64,000 nt of DNA from Hymenobacter crusticola (GCF_002154225.1 NZ_MTSE01000007.1:124001-188000), one strand, 5' to 3'; counted from the stretch's first letter, positions 33,784-44,102 are shown. Made by a program: numbers and translations. Notes: generated from the sequence alone by a model not told the origin.

Positions 33784-34692
33784 CTAGCGCCGAGCCGTTG
33801 CCGAAGGAATGCGAAATTGCAACCCAATGCTCGGAATGATAGTGAATCCGTCGAGCTGCGTTGTTTTGTTGTTCAGCAACTGATAGGTACCATAGTTCTG
33901 ATAATAGATGGCCACTGCTGGCACGACATACGCATACCGGTAGCCTAGCTTTATGCTGAGAAAGCCACCATACGACGAGAAGCTCTTGCGTTGCGCGGGT
34001 AACGTTGGCAGCTGGCTGCTCCCAGCGCTGTTATAAATTTTGGGAGCCTCGAAGCCGTAGCGCAGAAACGTGTGACTGTACACGAGACCGTAAGAAAGCG
34101 CACCAGCTTGTTCTTCGGGTCCGAAGGAGGTACTGAACACCAGCGGCACGATGAGATCGTGACGGCTTGCGTTCAGCCTTAGTACGTCGGAGATATTGTC
34201 GAGATATGGGATGCTGGGGAGCTTGGCCCGTTGAGTGGCGTATTGCAAACCGATGCTACCGTAGGTGGCACCTGCTTGCCCGCCGGGGCGCTCGGGAGTG
34301 CCAACAGGGCCCAAGAATTGGTACATGGCATCAAAAACGTGCGAGCCAAACGCGTACTTGTACCCTACATCAAGCCGGTCGATGACGCCATAGCGCAAGT
34401 AGAAGTCGGAGGTAGGCTGTACCGGGTCTAGTATGTAGGAGAGAGCTGCCGCTTGCAGCTTATCAACAGATGCGCTGTAGCGAATAGTGTCCTTATTGGC
34501 CGCAGCTTGGGCAAAGTTCTTCACCGCACTGCCCGCCTGACCTAGCGTCGAGGTAGCTACGTTAAACGACACATTGCCACCTACTTTAAACTCGCCGCGC
34601 GGGGTGACTTTGCCCGAACTCACAATCGTACGGGGAGCAGTACAGGCAGTGGCCGCCAAGGCCAGCAAACAAAACAAAGAGGCGGTTTTCAT
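33784..34692 (-). CDS. Outer-membrane lipoprotein, probable beta-barrel, function unknown
   Basis: A 302-residue protein with a lipoprotein signal peptide (LALAATACTAP, Cys about residue 17). The mature part alternates aromatic-rich beta strands (DFYLRYGVIDRLDVGYKYAFG, SIGLQYATQ, LGYRYAYVVPAVAIYYQ), as in outer-membrane barrels. I start at ATG 34692; the frame runs to 34749 but the extension is not signal-like. No family is recognised with confidence. It is divergent from the glycosyltransferase at 34937. Confidence 0.7.
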   Translation of the reverse strand: MKTASLFCLLALAATACTAPRTIVSSGKVTPRGEFKVGGNVSFNVATSTLGQAGSAVKNFAQAAANKDTIRYSASVDKLQAAALSYILDPVQPTSDFYLRYGVIDRLDVGYKYAFGSHVFDAMYQFLGPVGTPERPGGQAGATYGSIGLQYATQRAKLPSIPYLDNISDVLRLNASRHDLIVPLVFSTSFGPEEQAGALSYGLVYSHTFLRYGFEAPKIYNSAGSSQLPTLPAQRKSFSSYGGFLSIKLGYRYAYVVPAVAIYYQNYGTYQLLNNKTTQLDGFTIIPSIGLQFRIPSATARR

Positions 34693-34936
34693 GGAGAAAG
34701 AGAGGTGAAAGAAGCGGCGAAATTCGGAAAAGGAAAGATGATCTAGCATTTATGCCAAAACCACGCCGAAACCTAGCATGGTTTTTCGGCATCTTTATCG
34801 CGCATGGCAACCCTTTTTCTTTGTTGGCTGCTGCTCGGCGCCTGCAACAACGCTCATCGGCTGGACGGCGTGGCGCCTTGCGGCCCGCTCGCACTTATCG
34901 GCAATCTTTTACGATATCCTCTTACTCAATTATCTC

Positions 34937-35989
34937 ATGAATATCCTGTATGGCGTACCAGGCGAAGGGCTTGGGCACGCAACCCGTAGCAAAGTGGTAA
35001 TCGGATATTTGCTAAGCCAAGGGCACGAGGTGCACGTAGTGAGCAGCTCGCGGGCGTACCAAGTGCTGGCGGCTAACTTTCCAGGGCGCGTTTACGAGAT
35101 TAAAGGCTTTCACTTAGCTTACAAGAATCTGACGGTGTCGAAGTCACGCACGGCGGCCATGACGTTGCGCACCGCTCCGGAAAACCTACTCACCAACTTC
35201 ACGCGCTACCGCCAACTGCTACGCAATTTCACGCCCGACCTCGTCATTTCAGACTTTGAGTCGTTTAGCTACTTGTTTGCCAAGGCGCACCGGCTACCTG
35301 TTCTTAGCATTGATAACATGCAAATTATCAGTCGGGCCGCGCTCGACATTGCAGTACCCGTCGCCGAACGGGGCAATTTGACCTTAGCCCGCCAAATTGT
35401 GCGCGCTAAGCTGCCGGGTAGCCATCATTACTATGTTACTACCTTCTTTGACTTACCCGTAGTCAAGGAAAAGACCACGCTGGTACCACCAATCATTCGG
35501 CCCGAAATCCTGGCTGTGCAGCCAACCATCGGGAAACATGTGCTGGTGTATCAGTCAGCTACCACGCAGAAAGACTTGGTGCCGCTGCTACAAGGCTTGC
35601 CCCAGCAGGAGTTTCGGGTATACGGCTTCAACAAAGAGGAAAATCATGGCAATGTACAGTTGCGTGCTTTCAGTGAGCAGGGCTTCATCGAGGACCTAGC
35701 TAGTGCGCAGGCTGTTGTGACGAACGGCGGTTTTTCGCTTATCAGCGAAGCCGTGTATTTGCACAAGCCCATCTGCGCAATACCTATCCCGGCGCAGTTT
35801 GAACAGTTTTTGAACGCCGCCGAAGTTGAAAAGCTAGGCTACGGGCGGCACTTCTCGGCCCTGACTGCCGACAACGTCAAAGCCTTTCTGTACGACCTCA
35901 ACACATTTGAGCAGGCGCTAGCCAACTACCAACAAGCAGGCAACACGGCGCTATTCGCGCAATTGGATAAGCTATTGCGCATTGTGTAG
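34937..35989 (+). CDS. Glycosyltransferase-like protein of the MJ1255/VC2487 family
   Basis: A 350-residue cytoplasmic protein with a GT-B fold. The N-terminus has the glycine-rich start MNILYGVPGEGLGHATRSK, as in UDP-GlcNAc-type GT28 enzymes. The C-terminal half carries VTNGGFSLISEAVYLHKPICAIPI, the donor-binding segment. Family members are annotated as glycosyltransferases of unknown acceptor. The track extends further upstream, but ATG 34937 starts at the conserved first beta strand. Confidence 0.85.
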   Translation: MNILYGVPGEGLGHATRSKVVIGYLLSQGHEVHVVSSSRAYQVLAANFPGRVYEIKGFHLAYKNLTVSKSRTAAMTLRTAPENLLTNFTRYRQLLRNFTPDLVISDFESFSYLFAKAHRLPVLSIDNMQIISRAALDIAVPVAERGNLTLARQIVRAKLPGSHHYYVTTFFDLPVVKEKTTLVPPIIRPEILAVQPTIGKHVLVYQSATTQKDLVPLLQGLPQQEFRVYGFNKEENHGNVQLRAFSEQGFIEDLASAQAVVTNGGFSLISEAVYLHKPICAIPIPAQFEQFLNAAEVEKLGYGRHFSALTADNVKAFLYDLNTFEQALANYQQAGNTALFAQLDKLLRIV

Positions 35990-36101
35990 CCTAATGACCG
36001 GCTTGGCCCAGCGCCGTTTGGCTGACTAGCGCACTCTGCGTACAACCAGAAATGAGGGCTCCAAGCAGCAACCTCCGCCGCATTTGGCTATTTTGCTGAC
36101 C

Positions 36102-38090
36102 ATGAAATCATTTGTCTTTTTCTGGTTAGGGGCTACAGCTACCATTGGTGGTCTCGGCCTTGGGTTAGCGGCGTGCGCTCCTACTGCTCGCGTCACAGAG
36201 CAAGTCGCTGCTGCCAATAAGTTTGCTGCCGATAGTACGCTGCGTCGGCTTGCAACGCTACAAGATGAGCGTCGTGCCGTGGCACTGCTTCCATACCTAG
36301 CTCGGTCAGAAGCACAGTACCGGCGCGAAGCTGCCTTGGCGCTTGCTTCTGTGCAAGACAAAACAGCCATCCCAGCCTTGCTGACACATCTTGCCGACGC
36401 AGATGCCTCCGTACGCAAAGCCGCTGCCTATGCCTTGGGACAAACGGCTGACTCTACCGCGGAAGGGACCTTACTACAACGAATTAGTGTAGAGGTGGAC
36501 CCTACCGCCCGCCGCTACCTACTGGAGGCCCTAGGCCGCTGTGTTTCCCGAGTGGGCCTGGCAAACCTGACGCGCCTGCCTGCTAACCTCGCTACGGATA
36601 CGGCGGCGCTAACCGGACAAGCGTGGGGACTGTATCGGGCTGGCTTGCGCGGGCTTACCTCCGAAGCAGCTGTCGGACGTGTCGTGCAGCTGCTGGCACC
36701 GACGAATCCTTACGGCGCGCGCTTGGCGGCAGCCAATATGCTGGCGCGTACGCGTAGTCTGAATTTGGCGCCGTATGCTACCGCCTTGCTGAGTGTTGCC
36801 CAAAACGACCCTAGCTATGCAGTGCGCAGCGCCGTGGCGGCTTCCCTCGGCAAAGCGTCTACTGCACCAGCAGTGCCTGGGGTATTAGCCAACCTAGCTC
36901 GTCACGATTCTGATTACCGCGTACGGCTTAGTGCCATTCGGGCCATGACGCCTGCCATGTACGCCCCAGTGAAGGAGGGTGTTTGGGTAGCTCTCACCGA
37001 CAAAAACGATCAAGTAGCACTCACTGCCGCCGAGTATTTCCTTGCTAATGCAAACGGGGAGCCTGGAACCATCTTTTTAGAGAAGGCTAATCAGCTAACC
37101 CCGTGGCGGGTGCGGGCCACGCTGTTAGCGGCCGCTTTGAAGTATGGCGGCTCTACACGCGGAGCCATCCGAGCGGCCGTCCAGCAGCGGTATGTTGCCA
37201 GCTCTGATGTTTATGAGAAAGGGTACTTGTTACGAGCGCTAGCGGAAGACCCTGCCGCTTACGAGTTTGTGGAGAAGGCCATCTTCCCAAAGCCTGCGGC
37301 GTTGGTGGTCGGCACCTATGGCATGGAAGCTTTGGTGAGCATGCGCAGCCTTTCAGACTTTCCTACTGAGCAGCAGGCTGCTTTCGCGCTCACCCTGCAG
37401 CGCGGCATCGCTACCGGTGATGTAGCTATGATGGGTATTGCGGCTGAAGCCATCCGAAACCCAAAGCTAGCCTTGCGGCCCTTGTTCGTAAACAGCGACT
37501 TTCTGAAATCGGCGCGCGATAAACTCACTCTGCCTCGCGACCTGGAGGCCTGGGAGTCGTTGCAGCAAACGGTTGCCTACCTCGATAAGGTGCCCACTGC
37601 CCCCTTCCCTATTGCCAAAGCCGCCTCCCATCCTATCAATTGGGCCGTGGTGCAAACCATCCCAGCCAGTCAGCGGGCAACGGTGCGTACGAGTAAGGGT
37701 ACCATCGTTTTTCAACTTTTAGTGAATGAAGCGCCTGGCTCGGTAGCTAGCTTCGTGGAGCTAACACGCCAAGGCTTTTATAATGGCAAAACCATTCACC
37801 GGGTCGTTCCCAACTTCGTTGCGCAGGGCGGCTGCCCGCGCGGCGATGGATGGGGCAGCACCGATTATAATATTCGCTCTGAATTTGCTGACTTACGCTA
37901 CGGCGAAGGCGCAGTGGGCTTAGCTTCTGCCGGCAAAGACACCGAAAGTTGCCAGTGGTTTATTACACACTCGCCCACACCCCACCTCGACGGTCGCTAC
38001 ACCATATTTGCCCAAGTAGTTAGTGGGATGGATGTGGTCAGTCGCCTCGAAATCGGCGACCGAATTGAGCGGGTTGACCTAGGTCAGTAA
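36102..38090 (+). CDS. HEAT-repeat and cyclophilin-type peptidyl-prolyl isomerase lipoprotein
   Basis: A 662-residue lipoprotein with lipobox LAAC (Cys about residue 25). Residues about 50-330 form helical HEAT repeats (examples: YRREAALALASVQD, DASVRKAAAYALGQT, YAVRSAVAASLGKA, YRVRLSAIRAM). A cyclophilin domain occupies the last 130 residues, with the catalytic Arg in IHRVVPNFVAQGG and the substrate pocket FITHSPTPHLDGRYTIFA. It probably assists folding of envelope proteins, with the HEAT array as a docking surface. The initiator at 36084 is also possible; ATG 36102 starts the signal peptide cleanly. Confidence 0.88.
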   Translation: MKSFVFFWLGATATIGGLGLGLAACAPTARVTEQVAAANKFAADSTLRRLATLQDERRAVALLPYLARSEAQYRREAALALASVQDKTAIPALLTHLADADASVRKAAAYALGQTADSTAEGTLLQRISVEVDPTARRYLLEALGRCVSRVGLANLTRLPANLATDTAALTGQAWGLYRAGLRGLTSEAAVGRVVQLLAPTNPYGARLAAANMLARTRSLNLAPYATALLSVAQNDPSYAVRSAVAASLGKASTAPAVPGVLANLARHDSDYRVRLSAIRAMTPAMYAPVKEGVWVALTDKNDQVALTAAEYFLANANGEPGTIFLEKANQLTPWRVRATLLAAALKYGGSTRGAIRAAVQQRYVASSDVYEKGYLLRALAEDPAAYEFVEKAIFPKPAALVVGTYGMEALVSMRSLSDFPTEQQAAFALTLQRGIATGDVAMMGIAAEAIRNPKLALRPLFVNSDFLKSARDKLTLPRDLEAWESLQQTVAYLDKVPTAPFPIAKAASHPINWAVVQTIPASQRATVRTSKGTIVFQLLVNEAPGSVASFVELTRQGFYNGKTIHRVVPNFVAQGGCPRGDGWGSTDYNIRSEFADLRYGEGAVGLASAGKDTESCQWFITHSPTPHLDGRYTIFAQVVSGMDVVSRLEIGDRIERVDLGQ

Positions 38091-38102
38091 AAAAATGGCT
38101 AC

Positions 38103-38143
38103 TAACGACAACGGCCGCTTCTTACGAGCGGCCGTTGTCGTTA
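38103..38143. terminator. Bidirectional terminator between convergent genes
   Basis: A 17-bp perfect stem (TAACGACAACGGCCGCT and complement) with a 7-base loop between the cyclophilin gene and the beta-helix gene. T-runs are weak on both sides. Confidence 0.8.
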
Positions 38144-38160
38144 AAGAAAAGAAATACGCT

Positions 38161-41151
38161 TTATTGCTTCACAAAGCGAATAGTACAGCGGGATAAGCTA
38201 GCTCCTTGCACCTGTACCAGATACGTGCCGACTGGGAGGGAAGCTGGCAACTGTACTTGTCGCTCATGTGCTGCATCAACGGCAGTAGTCTGCGTGTAAA
38301 TGGGCCGGCCGGCTACATCCAGCAACGTCACGTGTACACTACCTGCCGCCATTGGCAGACGCAACGTGAAATGGTCCGTTGCAGGATTGGGGTAAAGAGA
38401 AAGCTGATCAACGGCAGTAGTACGTGTAGCTAGTATAACCGGCTGCAGAGCAACTACCTGCGTACCAGAATACCGGTTGCCGCTCGTTAAGCCAGCTTGA
38501 CGCAGCCGATAATACACCTGAGTAGCCGTCGTAATGGGTCGATCCTGGTAGGAATACGTGTGCGATGTAGTCGCCACGAGGCTGCGGCTATTTGCCTCAA
38601 CGAAGCCGATAGACTGCCAAATCACGCTATCAAACGAGCGCTCAACGGCATAGCCCTGCGGGTTGTTCTCGGATTGTGTTACCCAAGTTAGATTGATTAC
38701 TCGTGGTTGCGCCTGGGTGACCTGGAAGCTGAGTAGCTCTTTTGCCAGCGGGTTGCTTTCAGAGGCGGAGCCGAAGGTGAAAGCCTCGAAGCTAGCCACC
38801 GGACCTACCGAAGCCACAGAGCCGGCCGTCAGACTGCCACCTAGGTTGCCGTTGCCTTCAGTTACCCAAGTTGTACCATCGAAGCGGGCTACTTGCAAAG
38901 CGGGTGAGAAATCATTGATGCCACTACGAAAAGCGTCTTCCCAGTACAAACGTACTTGCACGGCGCTTGTAGAGCCAGTGCGCGTAAGTGTCCAGTGTTC
39001 TACTTGGCTGATGCGTTGAAGCGGAGCCGTCACGGTAGTGGTAGCAGGCGGGGTGCCCATGTACTCAGCCGTGAAACCTGTTGCTGGTTCGGCAGGGGCG
39101 GAGATACCCAAGCGTGCCCATACACCCGCTTTACCCAGCGGAAAAACGAAAGCTTGCGAACCTAGCTTCCGAAGTGGCCCCGCTACGTAAGAGCACGCGT
39201 TGCCCGCCGAAGCTGTTGCGTCGTCTGTGAGCGTCAGCAGGGTAGAAGCAGTAGTGTACAGCACGCCATTAGAAAGTCCGAGGTGGCCAGCTAGCTGGAA
39301 AGGAGCACCTAGCAGTACCGTTTTGCCAGGCCCGTCCAACGTAATACTGCCGAGCGTTGTGGTTCCCGTATTGGTCAACGTCAGACTTTTGCTGAAGGTA
39401 GTAGTGCCAACGTAGGTACCAGCAGCAGCTTCAAGGGTACCACCTTCAACTATGGCAGAAGCCGCTTCTTGCAAGTGATTTTCATTACCAGTTTGCACGC
39501 TGTTGCAATCAACATGTAGGTACGCTAGGTCTGGTTGAAAGCCACTAGCAGAAGCAGCATCAGTACGGGTGTCTAGAAAAGGGGAGTAGTCTACCCGGCT
39601 GGCAGCATCCGCCTTCGGAACCTCCGCGAAATTTGCGGACGGACCTTGCAGCGTGACTACCAAGCCCTTTTTGCCATCGGGACCTTGTACGGCCGAAGCG
39701 GCGTTGCTACCTAGCCAGTTAAAAGAAGCATCTATAGGCTGGGTTAGATTTATCGTTCGGATGGCGGTGGCGCAACTATCCAGGCGGTTGTTGCGGATAC
39801 TGTCGCCGCTGGATAGCAAACCTAGGTTGCCCGAAATATCGAAGAAAGGGGTGACTCCGGTGCTAGCCGTGGGGCGGTCCTGTACCTGCACGCCGCGCTG
39901 ACACTGCGCCACCACGTTATTGAATACCTTGTTGTTAACTCCTTCCAGCACAATGCCATACCCATTGATGTTAAAAGCACTAACCGTATCGTTGGCGAGG
40001 TACCCCCGAATAGTGTTGCCTTGAATAAACGCGCCACCCGTTACTAAATCACCGTTGATGCCACCCACAATACCCGTGGCGCTCCGGTCGCGGTCGACAA
40101 AGGCAATGCCCGCGTTGTCGGAGGTAATACGCGTGGGCGCGCCGAGGGTGCGCACGATGTAGTTGTTGCGCACCACAAAGCTGCCCGGACCAGCCGGCCG
40201 GCCGTTGCCCGTGCAGGACTTCAGCTCCAGCCCCTGAGAGCCGTTGTTACGAACCGTATTATGCTCTATTAGAGCGGCTGGCGTCGTAAATACGGAGCCA
40301 TTGCGCAGACCGCCTGCTCCCAAAACCGACATGGCCGGGCCGCTGTTTAATGCAAACTGACAGTTCCGGATGACCAGGCCACTCACACTGCCGTCGTTCA
40401 CGTCGATGCCTGAGCGGCGGTTTAACTCGTACGAGCCATCCTCGATGAGAATATTCACCTTGCTGCCATTTACCAGGAATAAGCCGCGCCCCGCGCCATT
40501 AGCAGTCGTATTGGGTGCTAGGGCGGTACGTGCCGCACGAATTCGTCGGAATGTAATAGCCTCTGATCGGCCACCTAAGCTATTCCAGTAAATCCCGCAT
40601 TGACGATTACGAACCGTCTCCACGTCTTCCAGCAGAATATGAGCCCTGTTGGTCCCATTATCAGTTTGGAGCCCAAAGTCATAGGCTTTGATGGTAAGGT
40701 TCGACAGCGTGAGGGGTGCTGTTGCCGTGCCACCGCTGGCCGTCATAAAAATGCCAACTTCACTCGTCTGCGCGGCCGAAGGAGCTAGGCCACCATCAAA
40801 AATAGTGGCGGCGGTAGAGTCGGCGGCCAGCGTACCAGCGCCTCGTAGGCTGATATTCTTGTTCCAGATAACCCGCTCATTATACGTCCCAGCGTCGATG
40901 AGGATGGTCGTTGTGCCGGCGCTGGCGTGCGCCAAGGCTTGCTTTACTGTCGCGAAAGGGGCGGCCGCGCTACCATCACCGGTTACGTCGCTGCCAGCCG
41001 CTGTGGTAAACCGGTCACCACTGGTGGTGGCATCATTCACATAAAGCTGTGCCGGGGCTAAACTCGTTTGTGCGGAAGCGACTAGGGCACAGGTACCTAG
41101 GTATAAAGTTAGGCTGGCAACAGTAGAGAAAGTAGGTAATGGTTTTAGCAT
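38161..41151 (-). CDS. Secreted right-handed beta-helix protein with T9SS sorting domain
   Basis: A 996-residue protein with signal peptide ending LVASAQ. Residues about 35-480 hold a parallel beta-helix: the entry motif GDGSAAAPFATVKQAL (DUF1565-like) followed by repeats such as LTIKAYDFGLQ, NCQFALNSGPAM and HNTVRNNGSQGLELKS. A beta-rich middle region follows, then a C-terminal sorting domain (LSLYPNPATDHFTLRL through TIRFVKQ) for T9SS export and anchoring. Such proteins bind or cleave polysaccharides, but no catalytic residues can be assigned. Confidence 0.85.
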   Translation of the reverse strand: MLKPLPTFSTVASLTLYLGTCALVASAQTSLAPAQLYVNDATTSGDRFTTAAGSDVTGDGSAAAPFATVKQALAHASAGTTTILIDAGTYNERVIWNKNISLRGAGTLAADSTAATIFDGGLAPSAAQTSEVGIFMTASGGTATAPLTLSNLTIKAYDFGLQTDNGTNRAHILLEDVETVRNRQCGIYWNSLGGRSEAITFRRIRAARTALAPNTTANGAGRGLFLVNGSKVNILIEDGSYELNRRSGIDVNDGSVSGLVIRNCQFALNSGPAMSVLGAGGLRNGSVFTTPAALIEHNTVRNNGSQGLELKSCTGNGRPAGPGSFVVRNNYIVRTLGAPTRITSDNAGIAFVDRDRSATGIVGGINGDLVTGGAFIQGNTIRGYLANDTVSAFNINGYGIVLEGVNNKVFNNVVAQCQRGVQVQDRPTASTGVTPFFDISGNLGLLSSGDSIRNNRLDSCATAIRTINLTQPIDASFNWLGSNAASAVQGPDGKKGLVVTLQGPSANFAEVPKADAASRVDYSPFLDTRTDAASASGFQPDLAYLHVDCNSVQTGNENHLQEAASAIVEGGTLEAAAGTYVGTTTFSKSLTLTNTGTTTLGSITLDGPGKTVLLGAPFQLAGHLGLSNGVLYTTASTLLTLTDDATASAGNACSYVAGPLRKLGSQAFVFPLGKAGVWARLGISAPAEPATGFTAEYMGTPPATTTVTAPLQRISQVEHWTLTRTGSTSAVQVRLYWEDAFRSGINDFSPALQVARFDGTTWVTEGNGNLGGSLTAGSVASVGPVASFEAFTFGSASESNPLAKELLSFQVTQAQPRVINLTWVTQSENNPQGYAVERSFDSVIWQSIGFVEANSRSLVATTSHTYSYQDRPITTATQVYYRLRQAGLTSGNRYSGTQVVALQPVILATRTTAVDQLSLYPNPATDHFTLRLPMAAGSVHVTLLDVAGRPIYTQTTAVDAAHERQVQLPASLPVGTYLVQVQGASLSRCTIRFVKQ

Positions 41152-41299
41152 GTAGTCGAGTAAGCTCCTTGGTGTTGACTCAGTGACACGAAAGGATAGA
41201 TTATAGAACGAAGAAGAAGCTAGCCCAAAGCGTGACGAAAAATAGGGCCATGGGATAGTGCACCAACTGTTGAATTAGTGCAAAAAGGGCATACAAAAA

Positions 41300-41329
41300 A
41301 GGCGCCAGCCCCGGATGGAGCTGGCGCCT
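41300..41329 (-). terminator. Terminator after the cupin gene
   Basis: A 10-bp stem (AGGCGCCAGC and complement) with a 10-base loop, followed on the minus strand by TTTTTTG. It lies just after the cupin stop codon. Confidence 0.85.
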
Positions 41330-41353
41330 GCGAGAGCCGACTAGCAGACAGAA

Positions 41354-41695
41354 TTACTTGTCTTCGCGGCCGTGTGCTTGTGCGGGGGGCGTAGTGGCTT
41401 CTACGGCACTGAAAGCTTCCAAAATCTTGTACGTGTGGGTGGCACCCTTCGGAACAACCCAAGAGTTACCTGGCTCGAGCACGACAACCTGGCCTTCTGA
41501 GTGCAGCTCGGCGCGGCCACTCAGCACGTAGCCTACGGTTTCGTAGGGGCGTGCCACGGGTTCTTTTGCTTCGCCGGGTTGTTCATTTTCCCAGAGGCGC
41601 ATTGCTACGTGCACGCCAGAGGCTAGGTACTTTTCGCCGTCTTTTCCTTGTGGAGAGTATTGAGAATCTACTTTGGTGATGGTGGTATCAGCCAT
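41354..41695 (-). CDS. Small cupin-domain protein
   Basis: A 113-residue single-domain cupin. The first motif region includes PYETVGYVLSGRAEL and the second PGNSWVVPKGATHTYKI. A glutamate and the final histidine could bind a metal, but the first-motif histidines are missing (ARPYETVG), so metal binding is uncertain. Function unknown; stress-response or sugar-binding cupins look similar. Starts at ATG 41695; the C-terminal tail is charged. Confidence 0.8.
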   Translation of the reverse strand: MADTTITKVDSQYSPQGKDGEKYLASGVHVAMRLWENEQPGEAKEPVARPYETVGYVLSGRAELHSEGQVVVLEPGNSWVVPKGATHTYKILEAFSAVEATTPPAQAHGREDK

Positions 41696-41949
41696 GACAG
41701 GAGCTATTTAAAGTGAAACGATATGCGCTTTCGCTAACGGCTAGGGTATGGCTGTGGTTGTTAGGAAGCAGTAAGGTGGTCTGTTAAAATCCGGGTGTTA
41801 GCTATTATTACTAACTCGTTGTCGCGTAGATAAGGTGTCCTGCAAAACCTTAGGCCTCGCCACAGGTTCATGACTATTGCACCTATTGTCCGTGACTATC
41901 CGTAGCGTGCTGTCAGACCTAGCTACCCTCCGCGTCACTTCCTCGTTCT

Positions 41950-42780
41950 ATGCATTCCGCTTTCGTTCGATCCTTAGCACTAGCTCACCAGCAAGTGGCG
42001 GCGCCGCTGCCAGGAGCAGCTTTTTGCCAACTCACCGAGCAGCTACTCCAATTGCTTTTCCCTGAGCGTGCGCCTCGCCCCGTTGGTAGCGCCGATGCCG
42101 TTGCGGCGTTACTAAGTCAACTACGTGCTGAGTTCACAGATTTATTGCACCTCGTAGCGGGGTTGCCCAACTCCCCAACGGAAACGGTAGCTGCTTTCGT
42201 CGCGCAGTTGCCCACCTTGCGTAATCACTTATTGCATGATGCCGCCGCTATTGCTGCCGCCGATCCGGCGGCTCAGGGCCTGACGGAGGTAATTGCTACT
42301 TACCCAGGCTTCTACGCTATTGCGCTGCACCGGCTTTCGCACGCGCTGTACCAGCTAGGTATACCGCGCGTGCCACGTATTTTGAGCGAGTATGCGCACG
42401 CCCGCACGGGCATCGACATTCACCCTGGTGCCCGCATTGGCCTTTCATTCTGCATCGACCATGGGACGGGTATCGTCATTGGGGAAACCACCGTTATTGG
42501 CGCTCACGTCAAGATTTTTCAGGGGGTTACACTCGGGGCACTCAGTGTCGCCAAGCATTTGCAGGGTATCAAGCGTCACCCGACCATCGAAGACCATGTG
42601 GTCGTCTACGCAGGGGCTACCATTCTGGGCGGTAACACAGTAGTAGGTAGTCACAGCATTATTGGCGGCAACGTCTGGCTTACCGAGAGCGTCCCGTCAC
42701 ACTCTCGCGTATATCACCGCGCCCAGATTCAAGTAACGCGCACAGAAGACCCCTTAGCGGATATTACCTTTTCCATTTGA
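41950..42780 (+). CDS. cysE: Serine O-acetyltransferase
   Basis: Makes O-acetylserine from serine and acetyl-CoA, the first step of cysteine synthesis. The 276-residue protein has a helical N-terminal domain and a C-terminal left-handed beta-helix of hexapeptide repeats ([32 protein letters not shown]). The active-site His lies in SFCIDHGTG. It ends DITFSI, with a C-terminal isoleucine, the residue that in characterised enzymes inserts into the cysteine synthase active site. cysK follows after 177 bases. Confidence 0.93.
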   Translation: MHSAFVRSLALAHQQVAAPLPGAAFCQLTEQLLQLLFPERAPRPVGSADAVAALLSQLRAEFTDLLHLVAGLPNSPTETVAAFVAQLPTLRNHLLHDAAAIAAADPAAQGLTEVIATYPGFYAIALHRLSHALYQLGIPRVPRILSEYAHARTGIDIHPGARIGLSFCIDHGTGIVIGETTVIGAHVKIFQGVTLGALSVAKHLQGIKRHPTIEDHVVVYAGATILGGNTVVGSHSIIGGNVWLTESVPSHSRVYHRAQIQVTRTEDPLADITFSI

Positions 42781-42957
42781 GCAATTGAATAGAATGCTTA
42801 CTATACTTGTTTCACGAGAAGTAAGGATAGGGCTAGGTGCCATAAAGCATACTTTCTACTAGCTATGTACTTACGCCTCATTGAGCGAGAAGGCGCCAAC
42901 AAATAGCCTTTGTTTGTTATTACCACTTTAATTGCCCCACCACTTAACCACTCAACA

Positions 42958-43878
42958 ATGAAAGCTACTACCATCCTTGATACCATCGGCAACACACCTC
43001 TGCTCCGGTTGAATCGCCTATTCGCTTCCCGCCCCGACGTAGAGGTGTGGGTGAAGCTAGAGCGTGCCAACCCGGGCGGCAGTATCAAAGATCGTATTGC
43101 TCTGTCTATGATCGAGCAAGCCGAAGAAGATGGCATCTTAAACCCCAATAGCCTCATCGTAGAACCTACTTCCGGTAACACCGGCGTAGGCCTAGCTATG
43201 GTAGCCGCCGTGAAGGGGTATAAAATAACCTTAGTGATGCCCGAGTCAATGTCCATTGAAAGACGGCGCCTCATGACGGCGTATGGTGCCAACCTAGAGC
43301 TAACGCCGCGCGAAAAAGGCATGAAGGGAGCTATTGAAAAGGCCAACGAGATTGTGCGTGACACACCAGGCGCGTGGATGCCCATGCAGTTCTCTAACCC
43401 CGCCAATATCAAAGCGCACGTGGACGTTACGGCGCAGGAACTTCTCCGCGATGCTCCCGAAGGCTTCCACTATCACATCACGGGCGTTGGTACCGGCGGC
43501 CACATCACGGGCGTTACCCAGGTACTTAAGCAGCACTTCCCAGATCTGAAGACTTACGCAGTCGAACCAGAACTGTCACCAGTTATTAGCGGAGGGGCCC
43601 CTGGTCCGCACCCAATTCAGGGTATTGGCGCCGGCTTCATCCCCGAGAACTTGCACACCGATATTTTAGATGGCACCATTCAAATAACCCAACAGGAGGC
43701 CTTCGATATGTCTCGGCGTGCCGCTCGTGAGGAAGGAATCTTTATGGGCGTATCGTCGGGTGCTTCGCTAGCTGCCGTTGCCAAGAAGCTACCAGAGATG
43801 CCCGAAGGCAGCCGCGTACTCACCTTTTGCTACGATACAGGCGAGCGGTATTTGTCAGTAGAAGGGCTGTTTGTCTAA
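42958..43878 (+). CDS. cysK: Cysteine synthase A (O-acetylserine sulfhydrylase)
   Basis: Forms cysteine from O-acetylserine and sulfide with PLP. The 306-residue product has the Lys44 Schiff-base site (NPGGSIKDR), the substrate loop TSGNTG, the phosphate loop GTGGHITG and the CysK-type segment [14 protein letters not shown], which separates it from CysM. I start at ATG 42958; the frame is open to 42910 but the N-terminal homology begins [14 protein letters not shown]. With the adjacent cysE it probably forms the cysteine synthase complex. Confidence 0.95.
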   Translation: MKATTILDTIGNTPLLRLNRLFASRPDVEVWVKLERANPGGSIKDRIALSMIEQAEEDGILNPNSLIVEPTSGNTGVGLAMVAAVKGYKITLVMPESMSIERRRLMTAYGANLELTPREKGMKGAIEKANEIVRDTPGAWMPMQFSNPANIKAHVDVTAQELLRDAPEGFHYHITGVGTGGHITGVTQVLKQHFPDLKTYAVEPELSPVISGGAPGPHPIQGIGAGFIPENLHTDILDGTIQITQQEAFDMSRRAAREEGIFMGVSSGASLAAVAKKLPEMPEGSRVLTFCYDTGERYLSVEGLFV

Positions 43879-43894
43879 CTAAGAGCGTTTCCGA

Positions 43895-43935
43895 GAGCAA
43901 AAAAGCCACGCTACAACAGCGTGGCTTTTTTGCTC
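43895..43935 (+). terminator. Terminator of cysE-cysK
   Basis: An 18-bp perfect stem (GAGCAAAAAAGCCACGCT and complement) with a 5-base loop and a T-run inside the right arm. Confidence 0.92.
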
Positions 43936-43972
43936 GGGCAAGTAGCGCAAGGCCCAGAAACCTAACTATCAT

Positions 43973-44016
43973 AAACAAAAAGGACCTAGCTAAGATTAGC
44001 TAGGTCCTTTTTGTTT
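43973..44016 (-). terminator. Terminator of tRNA-Ala
   Basis: A 21-bp perfect stem with a 2-base apex (AAACAAAAAGGACCTAGC and complement). On the minus strand it is followed by a T-rich stretch, immediately after the tRNA gene. Confidence 0.85.
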
Positions 44017-44026
44017 GTTCTTGGAG

Positions 44027-44102
<76 letters not shown>

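Noticed and set aside
33649-33948. 99-residue plus-strand frame after DUF4136
   Set aside because: It overlaps the terminator and the 3' end of the antisense lipoprotein gene, with no recognised motif.
42801-43412. 203-residue minus-strand frame opposite cysK
   Set aside because: It lies wholly antisense to a confident gene, shows no recognisable domain and has a composition typical of shadow frames.
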